Shown: positions 27,195-35,731 of the stretch, piece by piece
How positions within the stretch are numbered: the first letter of the stretch is position 1
How the letters are laid out: each line of letters opens with the position of its first letter
NCBI GenBank assembly: GCA_039030335.1
Contig: JBCCEJ010000014.1
Coordinates: 19,804-83,803 of the forward strand
Direction: 5' to 3'
DNA: 64,000 bases
Origin: JBCCEJ01 sp039030335
GTDB lineage: Bacteria > Pseudomonadota > Gammaproteobacteria > HK1
The notes under the pieces: generated by a model
Databases searched by the model: none
What the model saw: only the letters and a program-made list of their open reading frames with translations
Told to the model about the DNA's origin: nothing
Position numbers and translations under genes: made by a program

Positions 27195-27578
27195 TCACGT
27201 CACCTGGTTGTCCAGATAACCCCGTAGAAACTCCGGCTCACCGTTTTTTAGCCACGCGATCGCGGCTGTCTCGATGACATCGCTCCTCAGCAGTGGCGCA
27301 TACAGATGAGGAAATAACTCGGTGCCGCCGAGCAGATTTTCATCGACCAGATGTGCCGCCAGCGCGGCCCGGGAGGCCCGCAGTAGAATCAGATCTTCGC
27401 GGCCCTGGTAGTAGCGCCGCGCGGTGGCGACGAGCTGTGCGGCATAAGACCAGTGAATGAACCCTTCGTTGGCGAACGCCGCGGGCACGTAGGTTAGTCC
27501 ACCCGCGTCAGCATCCCACTCCGCGCGTACGGCGATGTGGAAAACGGTAGTCGTGTCGTGGTCGCGTATCATGTCCAT
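27195..27578 (-). CDS. DUF952 family protein
   Basis: About 127 residues. The core TVFHIAVRAEWDADAGGLTY, EGFIHWSYAAQLVATARRYYQG, LILLRA and ELFPHLYAPL matches the DUF952 pattern, a small soluble family without a proven reaction whose conserved His and aromatic residues suggest a binding or ADP-ribosyl-type site. The ATG at 27578 is preferred; another ATG lies two codons later and a longer frame reaches 27632, close to the divergent transporter start. It is followed by an EamA gene on the same strand. Confidence 0.72.
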   Translation of the reverse strand: MDMIRDHDTTTVFHIAVRAEWDADAGGLTYVPAAFANEGFIHWSYAAQLVATARRYYQGREDLILLRASRAALAAHLVDENLLGGTELFPHLYAPLLRSDVIETAAIAWLKNGEPEFLRGYLDNQVT

Positions 27579-27639
27579 GTATCTGCCCAGATAAAACGGC
27601 GGGCCCCACCCTATCAACCCGGCTGCTGTCATCGAGAGA

Positions 27640-28500
27640 TTGCCCGATCAGGCCAAGGGCATTTTCTGGTCGCTGGTGGCCGGCGTGCTATTCGTCGGCG
27701 TTACCGGGATCGTAAGACATCTCGGCAGCGACATGAACGCCGTGCAATCCGCGTTCATCCGCTACGTGTTCGGGACCTTGCTGTTCCTGCCGTTGTACCT
27801 GCAGCTGATGCGCGCGCGAACCTATCCCCGGCAGATCGGGCTGCACGTTTTACGCGGGCTCGTCCATGGTGTCGGGGTCATGCTGTGGTTCTACGCAATG
27901 GCGCGGATCCCGATCGCCGAAGTGACGGCGATCGGCTTTTCCGCACCCATCTTCGTGACGATCGGCGCGGCCATGTTCCTCGGCGAACGCCTGCATGCGA
28001 GGCGTATCACCGCGGTGGTGTTTGGATTTGCCGGCGCCATCGTGATCCTGCGCCCCGGGGTGGAGGCTATTCAGGCGGGCGCGCTGGCGCAGCTCGTCGC
28101 AGCGCCTTTGTTTGCAATCTCGATGATCGTGGCCAAACAGCTTTCACGCACGGAATCGAGCGCGGCGATCGTCGCGTATCTGTCGGTGTTCGTAGCGCTC
28201 GTGCTGGCGCCGCCGGCAATGATGGTGTGGCGCACGCCGACATTGGAAGAAACGTTCTGGCTGTTCCTGACGGCCGTGGTCGCGACGGCAGGTCACTATG
28301 CGCTCACACTCTCGTTCAAGTATGCCGAACTGACGGTATTGCAGCCGTTTACGTTCCTGCAGTTGGTTTGGGCCACGCTGCTCGGTTACTACGTGTTTGC
28401 GGAGGTTCCCGACGCGTTCACCTGGGTGGGCGGCATTCTGATCGTTGCGAGCGCGAGCTACATCGCCCATCGTGAGGCGCAGTTGCGCGAACGCAAGTAG
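27640..28500 (+). CDS. EamA-family (DMT) transporter
   Basis: 286 residues, ten membrane helices in two EamA repeats. Examples are GIFWSLVAGVLFVGVTGIVRHLG, MARIPIAEVTAIGFSAPIFV with FLGERLHARR, AAPLFAISMIVAKQLS, and the second-repeat YAELTVLQPFTFLQLVWATLLG with VFAEVPDAFTWVGGILIV. It is a second, clearly different paralogue of the transporter at 26.2 kb. The frame opens with a TTG at 27640 preceded by GAGAG, a weak start that the helix pattern supports. Substrate unknown; inner membrane. It is divergent from DUF952. Confidence 0.87.
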   Translation: MPDQAKGIFWSLVAGVLFVGVTGIVRHLGSDMNAVQSAFIRYVFGTLLFLPLYLQLMRARTYPRQIGLHVLRGLVHGVGVMLWFYAMARIPIAEVTAIGFSAPIFVTIGAAMFLGERLHARRITAVVFGFAGAIVILRPGVEAIQAGALAQLVAAPLFAISMIVAKQLSRTESSAAIVAYLSVFVALVLAPPAMMVWRTPTLEETFWLFLTAVVATAGHYALTLSFKYAELTVLQPFTFLQLVWATLLGYYVFAEVPDAFTWVGGILIVASASYIAHREAQLRERK

Positions 28501-28625
28501 CCCGCAACAATTCGGCCGGCCCCGGTTGGCCTCTTACCTCGGTATTCAAATCGGCGGTCAGGGAAATATCGGAGCGACAAACACTACGGCTCGCCCTCAG
28601 CAGGGCTATTCCAGGAGGAAAGCGC

Positions 28626-29420
28626 ATGAACGACCTTGCCGATCTTGTCCACTACACCCGCGAAGACTCGATCGTCTGGCTGACGCTAAACCGGCCCGAC
28701 AAGCTGAACGCGTTCAACGACGAGTTGGTCATGGCGCTGTCGCAACGTCTTCGCGAATTCGACGCCGACGCCGACGCTGAAATCGCCATCATTCACGGTA
28801 ACGGCCGCGCATTCTCTAGCGGAGCCGATGTGCATCAGAGACAGCTCCGTTCGCGCGAAGAGTTCGAACGTCTCGGTGGGCCCCAGGGATTTGGCGCGAA
28901 CGCCGGCGATCTGTTCGTCAAATCCGTCAACTGGAAGCCTGTCATCACGGCGGTTCACGGCTACGTGCTGGGTCTCTCTACCGGCATCATGCTGGAGAGC
29001 GATCTGATAGTGGCCGAAGCGGGCACGCAGATTCAGATTACGGAGACCTCGCGCGGACTCGGCGGAGCGCGGTACTGGGGCCTGACGCAGTTCCGCGGCG
29101 GCGGCGCGTTTGGTACCGAGGTCGCCCTTACGGGCCGTTTCTTCAGCGCCGAAGAAGCGCACGCCGCCGGCATGCTCGATCGGATCGCGCCCGCGGGCAC
29201 GCACCTCGACGTCGCCCGCGAGTTTGCAAAGGAAGTCTGTAAGAACCCACCACTTAGCGTTCGCGCGACAATCCGCACGCGACGCTGGTACATGCAACGC
29301 CAGACCGGCGAGATCAACATGCTGAACGAACCGCTGAAACTGTATCTGACGGAGGACTTTCAGGAAGCCGCGCGCGCGTTCACGGAAAAACGGAAACCGG
29401 CCCGTTTCAAAGGACGCTAG
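28626..29420 (+). CDS. Crotonase-family protein lacking the first hydratase glutamate
   Basis: 264 residues. Crotonase oxyanion segments are seen (HGNGRAFSSGADVHQRQL and GYVLGLSTGIMLESDLIVAE), with a second region ITETSRGLGGARYW. Compared with enoyl-CoA hydratase, the first catalytic Glu is replaced by Gly (STGIML) while the second, in TETS, is kept, so it may act as an isomerase, hydrolase or decarboxylase instead of a hydratase. The ATG follows AGGAGGAAA at good spacing. Two bases separate its stop from the serpin gene, so both are probably on one mRNA, an odd pairing. Confidence 0.87.
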   Translation: MNDLADLVHYTREDSIVWLTLNRPDKLNAFNDELVMALSQRLREFDADADAEIAIIHGNGRAFSSGADVHQRQLRSREEFERLGGPQGFGANAGDLFVKSVNWKPVITAVHGYVLGLSTGIMLESDLIVAEAGTQIQITETSRGLGGARYWGLTQFRGGGAFGTEVALTGRFFSAEEAHAAGMLDRIAPAGTHLDVAREFAKEVCKNPPLSVRATIRTRRWYMQRQTGEINMLNEPLKLYLTEDFQEAARAFTEKRKPARFKGR

Positions 29421-29422
29421 CG

Positions 29423-30631
29423 ATGCCCCGCACGGTCAGGCGATGGGCGTTCTGCAGCGTAATGCTGGCGTGCACCTGGCAGCCTGTGGCGCAAGCCGGC
29501 GAAACGCGCGCGGCCGTTGCTGTCAATCGATTCGCGTTCGACCTCTACGCCGAGTTGGCGAGCACGAAAGGCAATCTGTTCTTCTCGCCGCTGAGCGTTG
29601 CGTCGGCACTGTCGATGACGATGGCTGGGGCGCGGGGGACTACGCTCGAACAGATGGCCAGAACGCTTGGCTACGATTCGGCAGGCGAGGTCGACCACGA
29701 TGCCTCCGGGGGCTTGCAGCGCAAGCTCATGGCGCCACGCAGCGAAAAAATTGAGCTGAACAGCGCTAATCGTCTGTACGCGGACGACACTCTGGCACTC
29801 GCGCACGACTTCACTCAGCTGACACGGAAGGTCTACGCGGCATCCGTCGGACGGGTCGGATTTGCGCGCGCACCAGAGGCAGCACGAAAGGCGATCAACG
29901 GCTGGGTCTCCGATGAGACCCGAGGGCGAATTCCCTCACTCATCGACTCCGCGGCGGCCATCGCGGGGAGTCGGCTGGTGCTCGTCAACGCCGTCTATTT
30001 CGATGGCGAGTGGGAGGAGCGCTTTAGTTCCGAAGCAACGCGCGACCTGACATTTCATGCGCCGAAAGGAGCTGAGCCGCGCAAGTTCATGGCGTCGGAC
30101 GCGTCGCTCGGATGGCTGGAGACTGAGTCGTTCACGGCCATTCGTAAAGCCTATGGTGGCGGAACGATGGTGCTGGAAGTCTATTTGCCCAAAACCCGTG
30201 GAGCCCTAGCCGCCGCGTCAAGTGAGTTGACTGCACAACGTGACAGCGGGCAGTGGCGGCGGTTTGCCGTTCTGCCGGTAGCGCTCAAGCTGCCCAAGTT
30301 CAAACTGTCGTGGAGCGGTTCTCTCGGCGATACGCTGCAGGAGATGGGCATGCCGCTCGCCTTCTCCGACGCGGCTGACTTCAGCGCCATCGCCAGAACC
30401 GAGCGTCTGAAGATCGATGCGGTCGAGCACAAGGCGTTCGTAGAAGTGGACGAGCGCGGCACAGAAGCCGCTGCCGCTACCGGCGTGGTGATGAGGCGTG
30501 CAACGACGGTACGACCGGCCCGCGACCCAAGGCAGTTCGTCGCCGACCACCCGTTCGTGTTTCTGATTCGCGACATGAAGAGCGGCGTTATCGCCTTCAT
30601 GGGCCGCATTGAAGACCCCAGGCTCGACTGA
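29423..30631 (+). CDS. Secreted serpin (serine protease inhibitor family)
   Basis: 402 residues. A signal peptide (basic start, hydrophobic core CSVMLACTW, likely cleavage after VAQA) is followed by a full serpin fold: FAFDLYAELA, NLFFSPLSVASALSMTMAGARG, NSANRLYAD, INGWVSDETRGRIPSLID, LVLVNAVYFDGEWE and LPKFKLSWSGSLGDTLQEMGM. The reactive-loop hinge VDERGTEAAAATGVV has the small residues needed for inhibitory loop insertion. Counting from the hinge Glu as P17 puts Arg (about R364) at P1, pointing to a trypsin-like protease, though Pro at P1' is unusual. It follows the crotonase gene by two bases. Export to periplasm or outside is inferred from the signal. Confidence 0.93.
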   Translation: MPRTVRRWAFCSVMLACTWQPVAQAGETRAAVAVNRFAFDLYAELASTKGNLFFSPLSVASALSMTMAGARGTTLEQMARTLGYDSAGEVDHDASGGLQRKLMAPRSEKIELNSANRLYADDTLALAHDFTQLTRKVYAASVGRVGFARAPEAARKAINGWVSDETRGRIPSLIDSAAAIAGSRLVLVNAVYFDGEWEERFSSEATRDLTFHAPKGAEPRKFMASDASLGWLETESFTAIRKAYGGGTMVLEVYLPKTRGALAAASSELTAQRDSGQWRRFAVLPVALKLPKFKLSWSGSLGDTLQEMGMPLAFSDAADFSAIARTERLKIDAVEHKAFVEVDERGTEAAAATGVVMRRATTVRPARDPRQFVADHPFVFLIRDMKSGVIAFMGRIEDPRLD

Positions 30632-30749
30632 GTCAGCGTGCATCCCGGCGGAACCGCCGCGCATCCCCACTCGTCCGCGGCACCGACGACGGCGCTGCGA
30701 TAGCCACGCGAGGGTGGGCGCTGTTCGACCCGCTGAGTGGCAACGGCGG

Positions 30750-32684
30750 CTAACGGTACGTTCTGGATTTGCCTCGGCGTGCCGAAATTGTGAGCATCAG
30801 CAGACCAATTCCCATCAATCCGGCAAGGCCTGGCGCCGGCACCGATGCATCCGGCACGAAGGTTGTCAGAGCCGTCATCGAACCGGTGAAACGTCCACTG
30901 CTTGCAAACGAGACGTCCGCCATGAAAGCGGTGACGTCGTTCGGGTCAAGATTCGCGGAGGTCTCAATCCCCTGCACGCGGAACCGGGCGGCACCTGCCG
31001 CGTAGTCGACACCGCCGATGATGCCGAGAGTTCGAAGGTCGAATGCGATGCCGGTGAAGAGGTCGATACCGCTATCGAATACACTGCCACTGCTGTCAAA
31101 CAGGAAGAGATCGAAGACACCGTCGCCGACGTCTGGCAGCGAAATGGTCGCGAACAGCGGGTCGCCAGTATTCGTCGCGAAGTCATAGCCGGTCGCAACG
31201 AACGGATCGAGACGAATCACCTCGTCGGCCGTAACGTCGATATCGAAATTGAAGTCGCCCTCTTCGTCCACGGTGGGCAGAAAGAACTGCACATCATCCG
31301 ATTCATTCAACGTCATGAAGTTGAAGAATTTGATCGAGCGGTTCAGCGTCTCGCCAGTGGCGTCGTCGAGATCGGTCAGTACCACCCGTGCGACATAGCT
31401 CTTGCCAAGCTCCAGCTGGCCGGGACGGAAAGCGTAGCTCGTCTGATCAGGTGCGAGCGATTCCAGCACCTGGTCTTGATTTGCACCCATGACACTCAGG
31501 CGAAAATCCGTTTCATCGTCAAAGACGCCGATCTGGACGGTATCGAAGGCCGGGCCCGTCGCGGGTAGATCCCAGAACAACGTGGGCGTTTCGAAATTCG
31601 TTTCCATACGAATATTCCTGACGAACTCGATCGGTGCCTGGGTGTTGAGTTGATGGGTTGAAGCCGTGGCTGTTTCGCTCCCGTTGATAGCCGTCAACGT
31701 CCAGGGCCCTTGCAGATTCGGATCGAACGCGATGCTACGAGTGAACTCGAAACGCCGGTCCGGCTCGTCTGCCTGTATCAGCGCAACGTTCTGACCGTTG
31801 AACTGGGCCACGACCTTCGTGCCGTCGGGCTCGTCGACTTCGCCGGAAATTTCCAGGCGGTCACCAGTGGTCCACCCGACGCTGTTCTGGTCGCGGCGGC
31901 TCCGTGCAAGGTAGGTATCGGTGAACTGCACCGGCGTACCGCCAAGTCCAGCGATGTCATCAACGAGAAAACTCTCGAAGACGCTGGACCGGTTGAATGG
32001 AGTAAAACCTTCTGTCAGCAACTGCGCCGTATAGAGGCCGTTCTCGGTGAACAATCCCGAATCGAAGGTGTAATCCTTGGCGTTCAAGCTGGCTGTGTTA
32101 CCGATGCCGAGGCCGCGTTCATCGAGCAGGCGGCTGCCGTCCGGCCCGTCCAGACGCACGCGCAGTCGCGCGACGTTGCCGTCGTTGCCGGTCTGGTTCT
32201 GAATCGTCGACGGCAAACTCCATCGCAGACCGCGCCCATTGCTGCTCCTGGTCGCTTCGAGGCTCTGCACCGCGGGCATCGCACCCGTACCGGGACCCGT
32301 GCCGAACGCTCCGATCTGAAAGCTACCGTCGCCGGCATCACTGCTGACCTGAACGACGAAGTCGCCGGCGGCAAGACCGTTGGTATGCGGAACGCGCAGG
32401 AAGTAATCAGATGATCCGGTCGGACTCAGGGTGAAACTATCGCCGGTGTTCAAATTGGTCGCGGTTACGATCGCGCCTTCGGGCCGTGCCGATGTGGTCG
32501 TATCGACAACGCCGATACCTAGGACCAGATCATCGCGAGGCGTGGTGTCGCCACTGCGAACGTCGCGAAAGTTGAAATCGTCGAAAAACTGCAGTGTGCT
32601 CGCTTGCAGCGAATGTCCCGCCATCAGTGTTGCCATTGCCAACACCAGCGAACAGCGGCACACGACCGGATTGCGTACTCTCAC
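30750..32684 (-). CDS. Large secreted protein with PEP-CTERM-like sorting tail
   Basis: 644 residues. It opens with a GTG at 32684 preceded by GAGGAGT, giving a signal peptide (core SLVLAMATLMAG, then SLQAS). The long body has repeated beta-sandwich-like segments with Asp/Thr-rich strands and no enzyme motif I recognise. The C-terminus is VPAPGLAGLMGIGLLMLTISARRGK: a VPxPG box, one membrane helix and a basic tail, the layout of PEP-CTERM exosortase substrates, with Ala in place of the usual Glu. Such proteins are sorted by exosortase with polysaccharide export, but neither exosortase nor EPS genes are in the window. Likely cell-surface or matrix protein. Confidence 0.78.
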   Translation of the reverse strand: MRVRNPVVCRCSLVLAMATLMAGHSLQASTLQFFDDFNFRDVRSGDTTPRDDLVLGIGVVDTTTSARPEGAIVTATNLNTGDSFTLSPTGSSDYFLRVPHTNGLAAGDFVVQVSSDAGDGSFQIGAFGTGPGTGAMPAVQSLEATRSSNGRGLRWSLPSTIQNQTGNDGNVARLRVRLDGPDGSRLLDERGLGIGNTASLNAKDYTFDSGLFTENGLYTAQLLTEGFTPFNRSSVFESFLVDDIAGLGGTPVQFTDTYLARSRRDQNSVGWTTGDRLEISGEVDEPDGTKVVAQFNGQNVALIQADEPDRRFEFTRSIAFDPNLQGPWTLTAINGSETATASTHQLNTQAPIEFVRNIRMETNFETPTLFWDLPATGPAFDTVQIGVFDDETDFRLSVMGANQDQVLESLAPDQTSYAFRPGQLELGKSYVARVVLTDLDDATGETLNRSIKFFNFMTLNESDDVQFFLPTVDEEGDFNFDIDVTADEVIRLDPFVATGYDFATNTGDPLFATISLPDVGDGVFDLFLFDSSGSVFDSGIDLFTGIAFDLRTLGIIGGVDYAAGAARFRVQGIETSANLDPNDVTAFMADVSFASSGRFTGSMTALTTFVPDASVPAPGLAGLMGIGLLMLTISARRGKSRTYR

Positions 32685-33053
32685 GGGGCGTACTCCTCAT
32701 TGCCAGACGACCGGCAAACAGTTCTCTCGACCGTTTGCGAAAGTGTCGGGAAGTTGAAGTGCAACCTCCGTGCCAGGACTGACGTGAATTCATCCAGAGC
32801 CTCGTAAGGCAAATGAAAACAGGCAGTTTTGGAACGCCCGAGACAATCTTGCGCGTATTCCGCGCCGTGCCGAATGACAGAAGATCCGACTTACCCGTTT
32901 GGAGCACAGACCGGTCACAACATGCCGAATCGTGGCAGTCCAAGCCGGAAACTACCGCAGGCGGGTTGGCGGCGGACCCGCCGGTCCCTGTCGCGAAGTC
33001 CGACTGACCCGAACGGGTAAGAGCAACACGACCGGCGCTGACGACGCGTGCCG
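32685..33053. other. Intergenic stretch with a spaced inverted repeat and a hairpin
   Basis: 369 bases upstream of the PEP-CTERM gene without a supported gene. CTTACCCGTTTGG at 32892-32904 is matched, with one mismatch, by its inverted copy CCGAACGGGTAAG at 33009-33021. Between them lies a seven-base-pair hairpin (GGCGGGT at 32960-32966 with ACCCGCC at 32976-32982). This could be a regulatory structure or attenuator in the leader of the PEP-CTERM gene, since transcription runs right to left through it. No T-run follows the hairpin. Confidence 0.4.
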
Positions 33054-33794
33054 TCAGCTATCGTTTCGGTGGCGTTCTACCGCGGTGGCACTGGCGGTCA
33101 GCTCGAGAGACGACACGATCGTGCTTAACGTCCGGGAATGGAACTCCCGGCGGTACATAACGAGGATCACGATACTCGTCGCGACCAACATGGCGAGCGG
33201 GTTCAAAAACCACCAGAGCGCAGCCAGCGCGAAGAAGAAAGCACGCAGACCTGCGTTGTAGTGCAGCGAAGCCAGAGACAGAGCGCGAGCCGCACTTGCT
33301 GCATAGCGTTCCACCACTTCCGCCGGCGAAGGCGGAAGGGGGGCCGCGCCAACGAGAATGGAGCAGTTGACGAACAGGCGGAAAGACCACGCGAGTTTGA
33401 AGAACGCGTAGATGAAGATCGCGATCATCAGCAGGACCTTGTATTCGCACGACTGCACCGACGCAGGCGCCGCGCCAGGCAGGTGGGTCAGCACGCGGAT
33501 GGCTTCGTCGCTTGCTCCGAGGCTGGCGATCAGACCACCGATCAGAAGAATCGCCGTCGAGGCGAAGAACGCGACCCCCTGAAGAATGCCACCGATGATA
33601 CTGGTGTCGATGATGCGCAGATCGCGCTGCATCATCGCGATCATCCAGTGCACGCGGTATTCGCTCATGACGGCCGCGACGCTGCGGCGCTTCAGTTTCG
33701 TATGGTCGACCACCAGCGCGTAGCCCACCCAGCAGATCACGAACCAGGTGAGTGCCGCTGCATCCAGCGATGACAGGCCAGGCGGCAGGCTCAA
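33054..33794 (-). CDS. DUF599 family integral membrane protein
   Basis: About 246 residues with four strong membrane helices: ALTWFVICWVGYALVV, FFASTAILLIGGLIASL, LLMIAIFIYAFFKLAWSFR and FFFALAALWWFLNPLAMLVATSIVILVMY. HTKLKRRS and the MMQRDLRIIDTSIIGG loop match the DUF599 pattern, an uncharacterised inner-membrane family. The reading frame runs far upstream without a stop, but upstream of 33794 it is only antiphase to the MFS gene. A TTG at 33794 overlaps the TGA of that gene (TTGA), which makes translational coupling the best explanation of the start. Function unknown. Confidence 0.78.
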   Translation of the reverse strand: MSLPPGLSSLDAAALTWFVICWVGYALVVDHTKLKRRSVAAVMSEYRVHWMIAMMQRDLRIIDTSIIGGILQGVAFFASTAILLIGGLIASLGASDEAIRVLTHLPGAAPASVQSCEYKVLLMIAIFIYAFFKLAWSFRLFVNCSILVGAAPLPPSPAEVVERYAASAARALSLASLHYNAGLRAFFFALAALWWFLNPLAMLVATSIVILVMYRREFHSRTLSTIVSSLELTASATAVERHRNDS

Positions 33795-35086
33795 GGGGTT
33801 GACCTCGCGGGAGGCCGCGCCAGGTAGAAACATAGCGCGCCGAGACCGGAGGTCGCGGCCAGGAGCGCGAAACCCATTTGGTAATTGCCTAACCGGTCGG
33901 CCATCAGCCCTGCAAATATCGGCCCGAACGACATGCCCAACATCACGATCAGCGACGAGAATCCCATGATCGTGCCAAACGACGATGATCCGAAGTAGTC
34001 GGCACGCAGCGCCGTCATCAGCGGACCGCGCACGCCCCACGAAAGACCGTGCAACACGATACCGCAAGACATGACCCACGCTGACGGCGCATACGCGACC
34101 AACATAAGCCCCGCGCCGTGCCCCGCAAGGCACATAGTACACATCAAGCGCTTGTTGAAACGGTCGCCGAGAAACCCGCCGACCAGCTGACCGCCGATCT
34201 GCATGCCGGTCATGAGCGCAACCATGCCGCCCGCTGCAGCCAGCGAAAAAGCGAGCGGGCCTTCGGTCAAGTGCGAAATCAAATGCACCATCAGTGATGA
34301 TACGGTCAGCAAGGCGGCCGCATGGCCGCCGGAAATCAGCCAGAAAGCGCTCGTACGCATGGCTTCGCGCGCCGTCAGGTCCCGGGTGGCCGACCCACCG
34401 TCTGGAGTTTGTGCGCCGGGTTCCGGCGCGCGCCCTCCCGGGGTCGCGTGAATCCCGTCCACCACATCGCCGTAGAGTTCCGGACGATGGCGGACGAGTT
34501 GGGCGAGCGGCAGGCCGAGCGCGATCACAAGCAGGCCGGAAGCGAGCGCCGTGGTGCGCCATCCATAGCCTTCGAGCGCCAAGACGACGAGGGGTACGCA
34601 AAGCCCCCCGACCGAGAAGCCGAGCTGTGACAATGCAATGGCCTTCGCCCGGTGACGTCGGAACCAGCTGACCACGGCGACCATCAGCGTAGCGAACCCG
34701 CCGAGGCTCGAGCCCAACGCGATCAGTGCGAATGTCAGGTAGAAGCCCCAGATGGAGTTCACCTGGCTGAACAGCATGAAGCCAAACCCGAAGATCAAGG
34801 TGCCTACCTGCAGCACGATGCGTGGACCAAAACGGTCGACGAGCCACCCTTGCAGGGGCCCGAGGATGCCGCTTTCGATACGGGTCAGCGCGAACGCACC
34901 AGCGATCAGGGCCTTGCTCCAGTCGAATTCCTGCTGCAGCAGTACGACGTATGCGCCGTATGACTGCATCCAGAGCAGACTCGCGAGAAACTGGATGCCA
35001 GCACTCGCCGCGACGATCCACCAGCCGTAGAAGACTCGACCTGCGGGCCGCAGAGCGCGGTCGATGGCGTGTAACCAGGGGGACAT
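33791..35086 (-). CDS. MFS transporter (monocarboxylate/oxalate-formate-like)
   Basis: 431 residues, twelve membrane helices. The first loop GWLVDRFGPRIVLQVG is the MFS signature between helices 2 and 3, followed by SSLGGFATLMVAVVSWFRRHRAKAIALSQLG and, in the second half, GGFLGDRFNKRLMC. The FYGWWIVAASAGIQF opening is typical of the OFA/monocarboxylate group. The ATG at 35086 is chosen because the family begins just before this helix. It probably imports an organic acid through the inner membrane. Its stop overlaps the DUF599 start. The divergent DinB gene begins 95 bases away. Confidence 0.87.
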   Translation of the reverse strand: MSPWLHAIDRALRPAGRVFYGWWIVAASAGIQFLASLLWMQSYGAYVVLLQQEFDWSKALIAGAFALTRIESGILGPLQGWLVDRFGPRIVLQVGTLIFGFGFMLFSQVNSIWGFYLTFALIALGSSLGGFATLMVAVVSWFRRHRAKAIALSQLGFSVGGLCVPLVVLALEGYGWRTTALASGLLVIALGLPLAQLVRHRPELYGDVVDGIHATPGGRAPEPGAQTPDGGSATRDLTAREAMRTSAFWLISGGHAAALLTVSSLMVHLISHLTEGPLAFSLAAAGGMVALMTGMQIGGQLVGGFLGDRFNKRLMCTMCLAGHGAGLMLVAYAPSAWVMSCGIVLHGLSWGVRGPLMTALRADYFGSSSFGTIMGFSSLIVMLGMSFGPIFAGLMADRLGNYQMGFALLAATSGLGALCFYLARPPARSTP

Positions 35087-35181
35087 AGCCGGCCAACATA
35101 ACACCCAGGCCGAACGGGTAGCTATCTGCCTACTGTCGAGTGAGGTAGGCTTTGCAGCGCCGCAGAGGCGGAGAGGCAGAC

Positions 35182-35709
35182 GTGCTCGCACACCCACATC
35201 GCATGGCCAGGTTCAGTCATTGGGCCAATCAACGCATGCAGCGGGCATGCGCATCGCTGTCTGCTGAGGCGCTCGCGCAGGACCGCCAAGCGTTCTTCGG
35301 CTCGATCCTCGGTACGTTAAATCACATCTTGCTGGTCGACCTCCTGTATCAGGAACGTTTACTCGGCACCTCGCCAAGCCGCTTCAACGGGCTGGACGAG
35401 ATCCTCCACCCCGACCTCGATAGCCTCGCGGCAGAACAGTCGGAGATCGACGCGTTCTACATCGACTACACCGCGGACCTCGACGATGACGCGTTGGCCA
35501 AACCAGTCGGGTTCACCACGCTGCTGGCGGAAGCCGAGTACTGGGAAGTGCCGCGCTCGGTTTACTTTTCCAATTTATTTCAGCATCAGGTACACCACCG
35601 CGGACAAGCCCACGCGATGCTGTCGCAAAGCGGTCTCGAGCCGCCGCCGATCGGATTCATCGAGTTCGAGCTCGAGCGAGCCGAGCACATTCTCCGGCGC
35701 CCCGCCTGA
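35182..35709 (+). CDS. DinB-family protein (four-helix bundle metal enzyme)
   Basis: 175 residues from a GTG at 35182, which follows GGAGAGG at five bases; ATG 35203 is the alternative. The pattern MARFSHWANQRMQRAC, GTLNHILLVDLLYQERL and NLFQHQVHHRGQAHAML gives the three histidines that bind a metal in DinB/YfiT proteins. Some members are thiol-S-transferases for bacillithiol or mycothiol, others are of unknown role, and this sequence does not tell which. The following flavoprotein gene starts 22 bases after its stop, so they may form one transcript. Confidence 0.8.
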   Translation: MLAHPHRMARFSHWANQRMQRACASLSAEALAQDRQAFFGSILGTLNHILLVDLLYQERLLGTSPSRFNGLDEILHPDLDSLAAEQSEIDAFYIDYTADLDDDALAKPVGFTTLLAEAEYWEVPRSVYFSNLFQHQVHHRGQAHAMLSQSGLEPPPIGFIEFELERAEHILRRPA

Positions 35710-35731
35710 ACGCCGGAGCGCGGCCCGCACT

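Noticed and set aside
30646..30659. Rho-independent terminator between serpin and PEP-CTERM genes
   Set aside because: CGGCGGAACCGCCG is a perfect palindrome, but the loop is only two bases and no T-run follows on either strand.
33795..35099. Upstream two-thirds of a 681-residue minus-strand frame ending in the DUF599 protein
   Set aside because: Before 33794 the frame is Arg/Gly/Ala-rich and lies over the MFS transporter in another phase; only the C-terminal quarter or so has membrane helices and family motifs.
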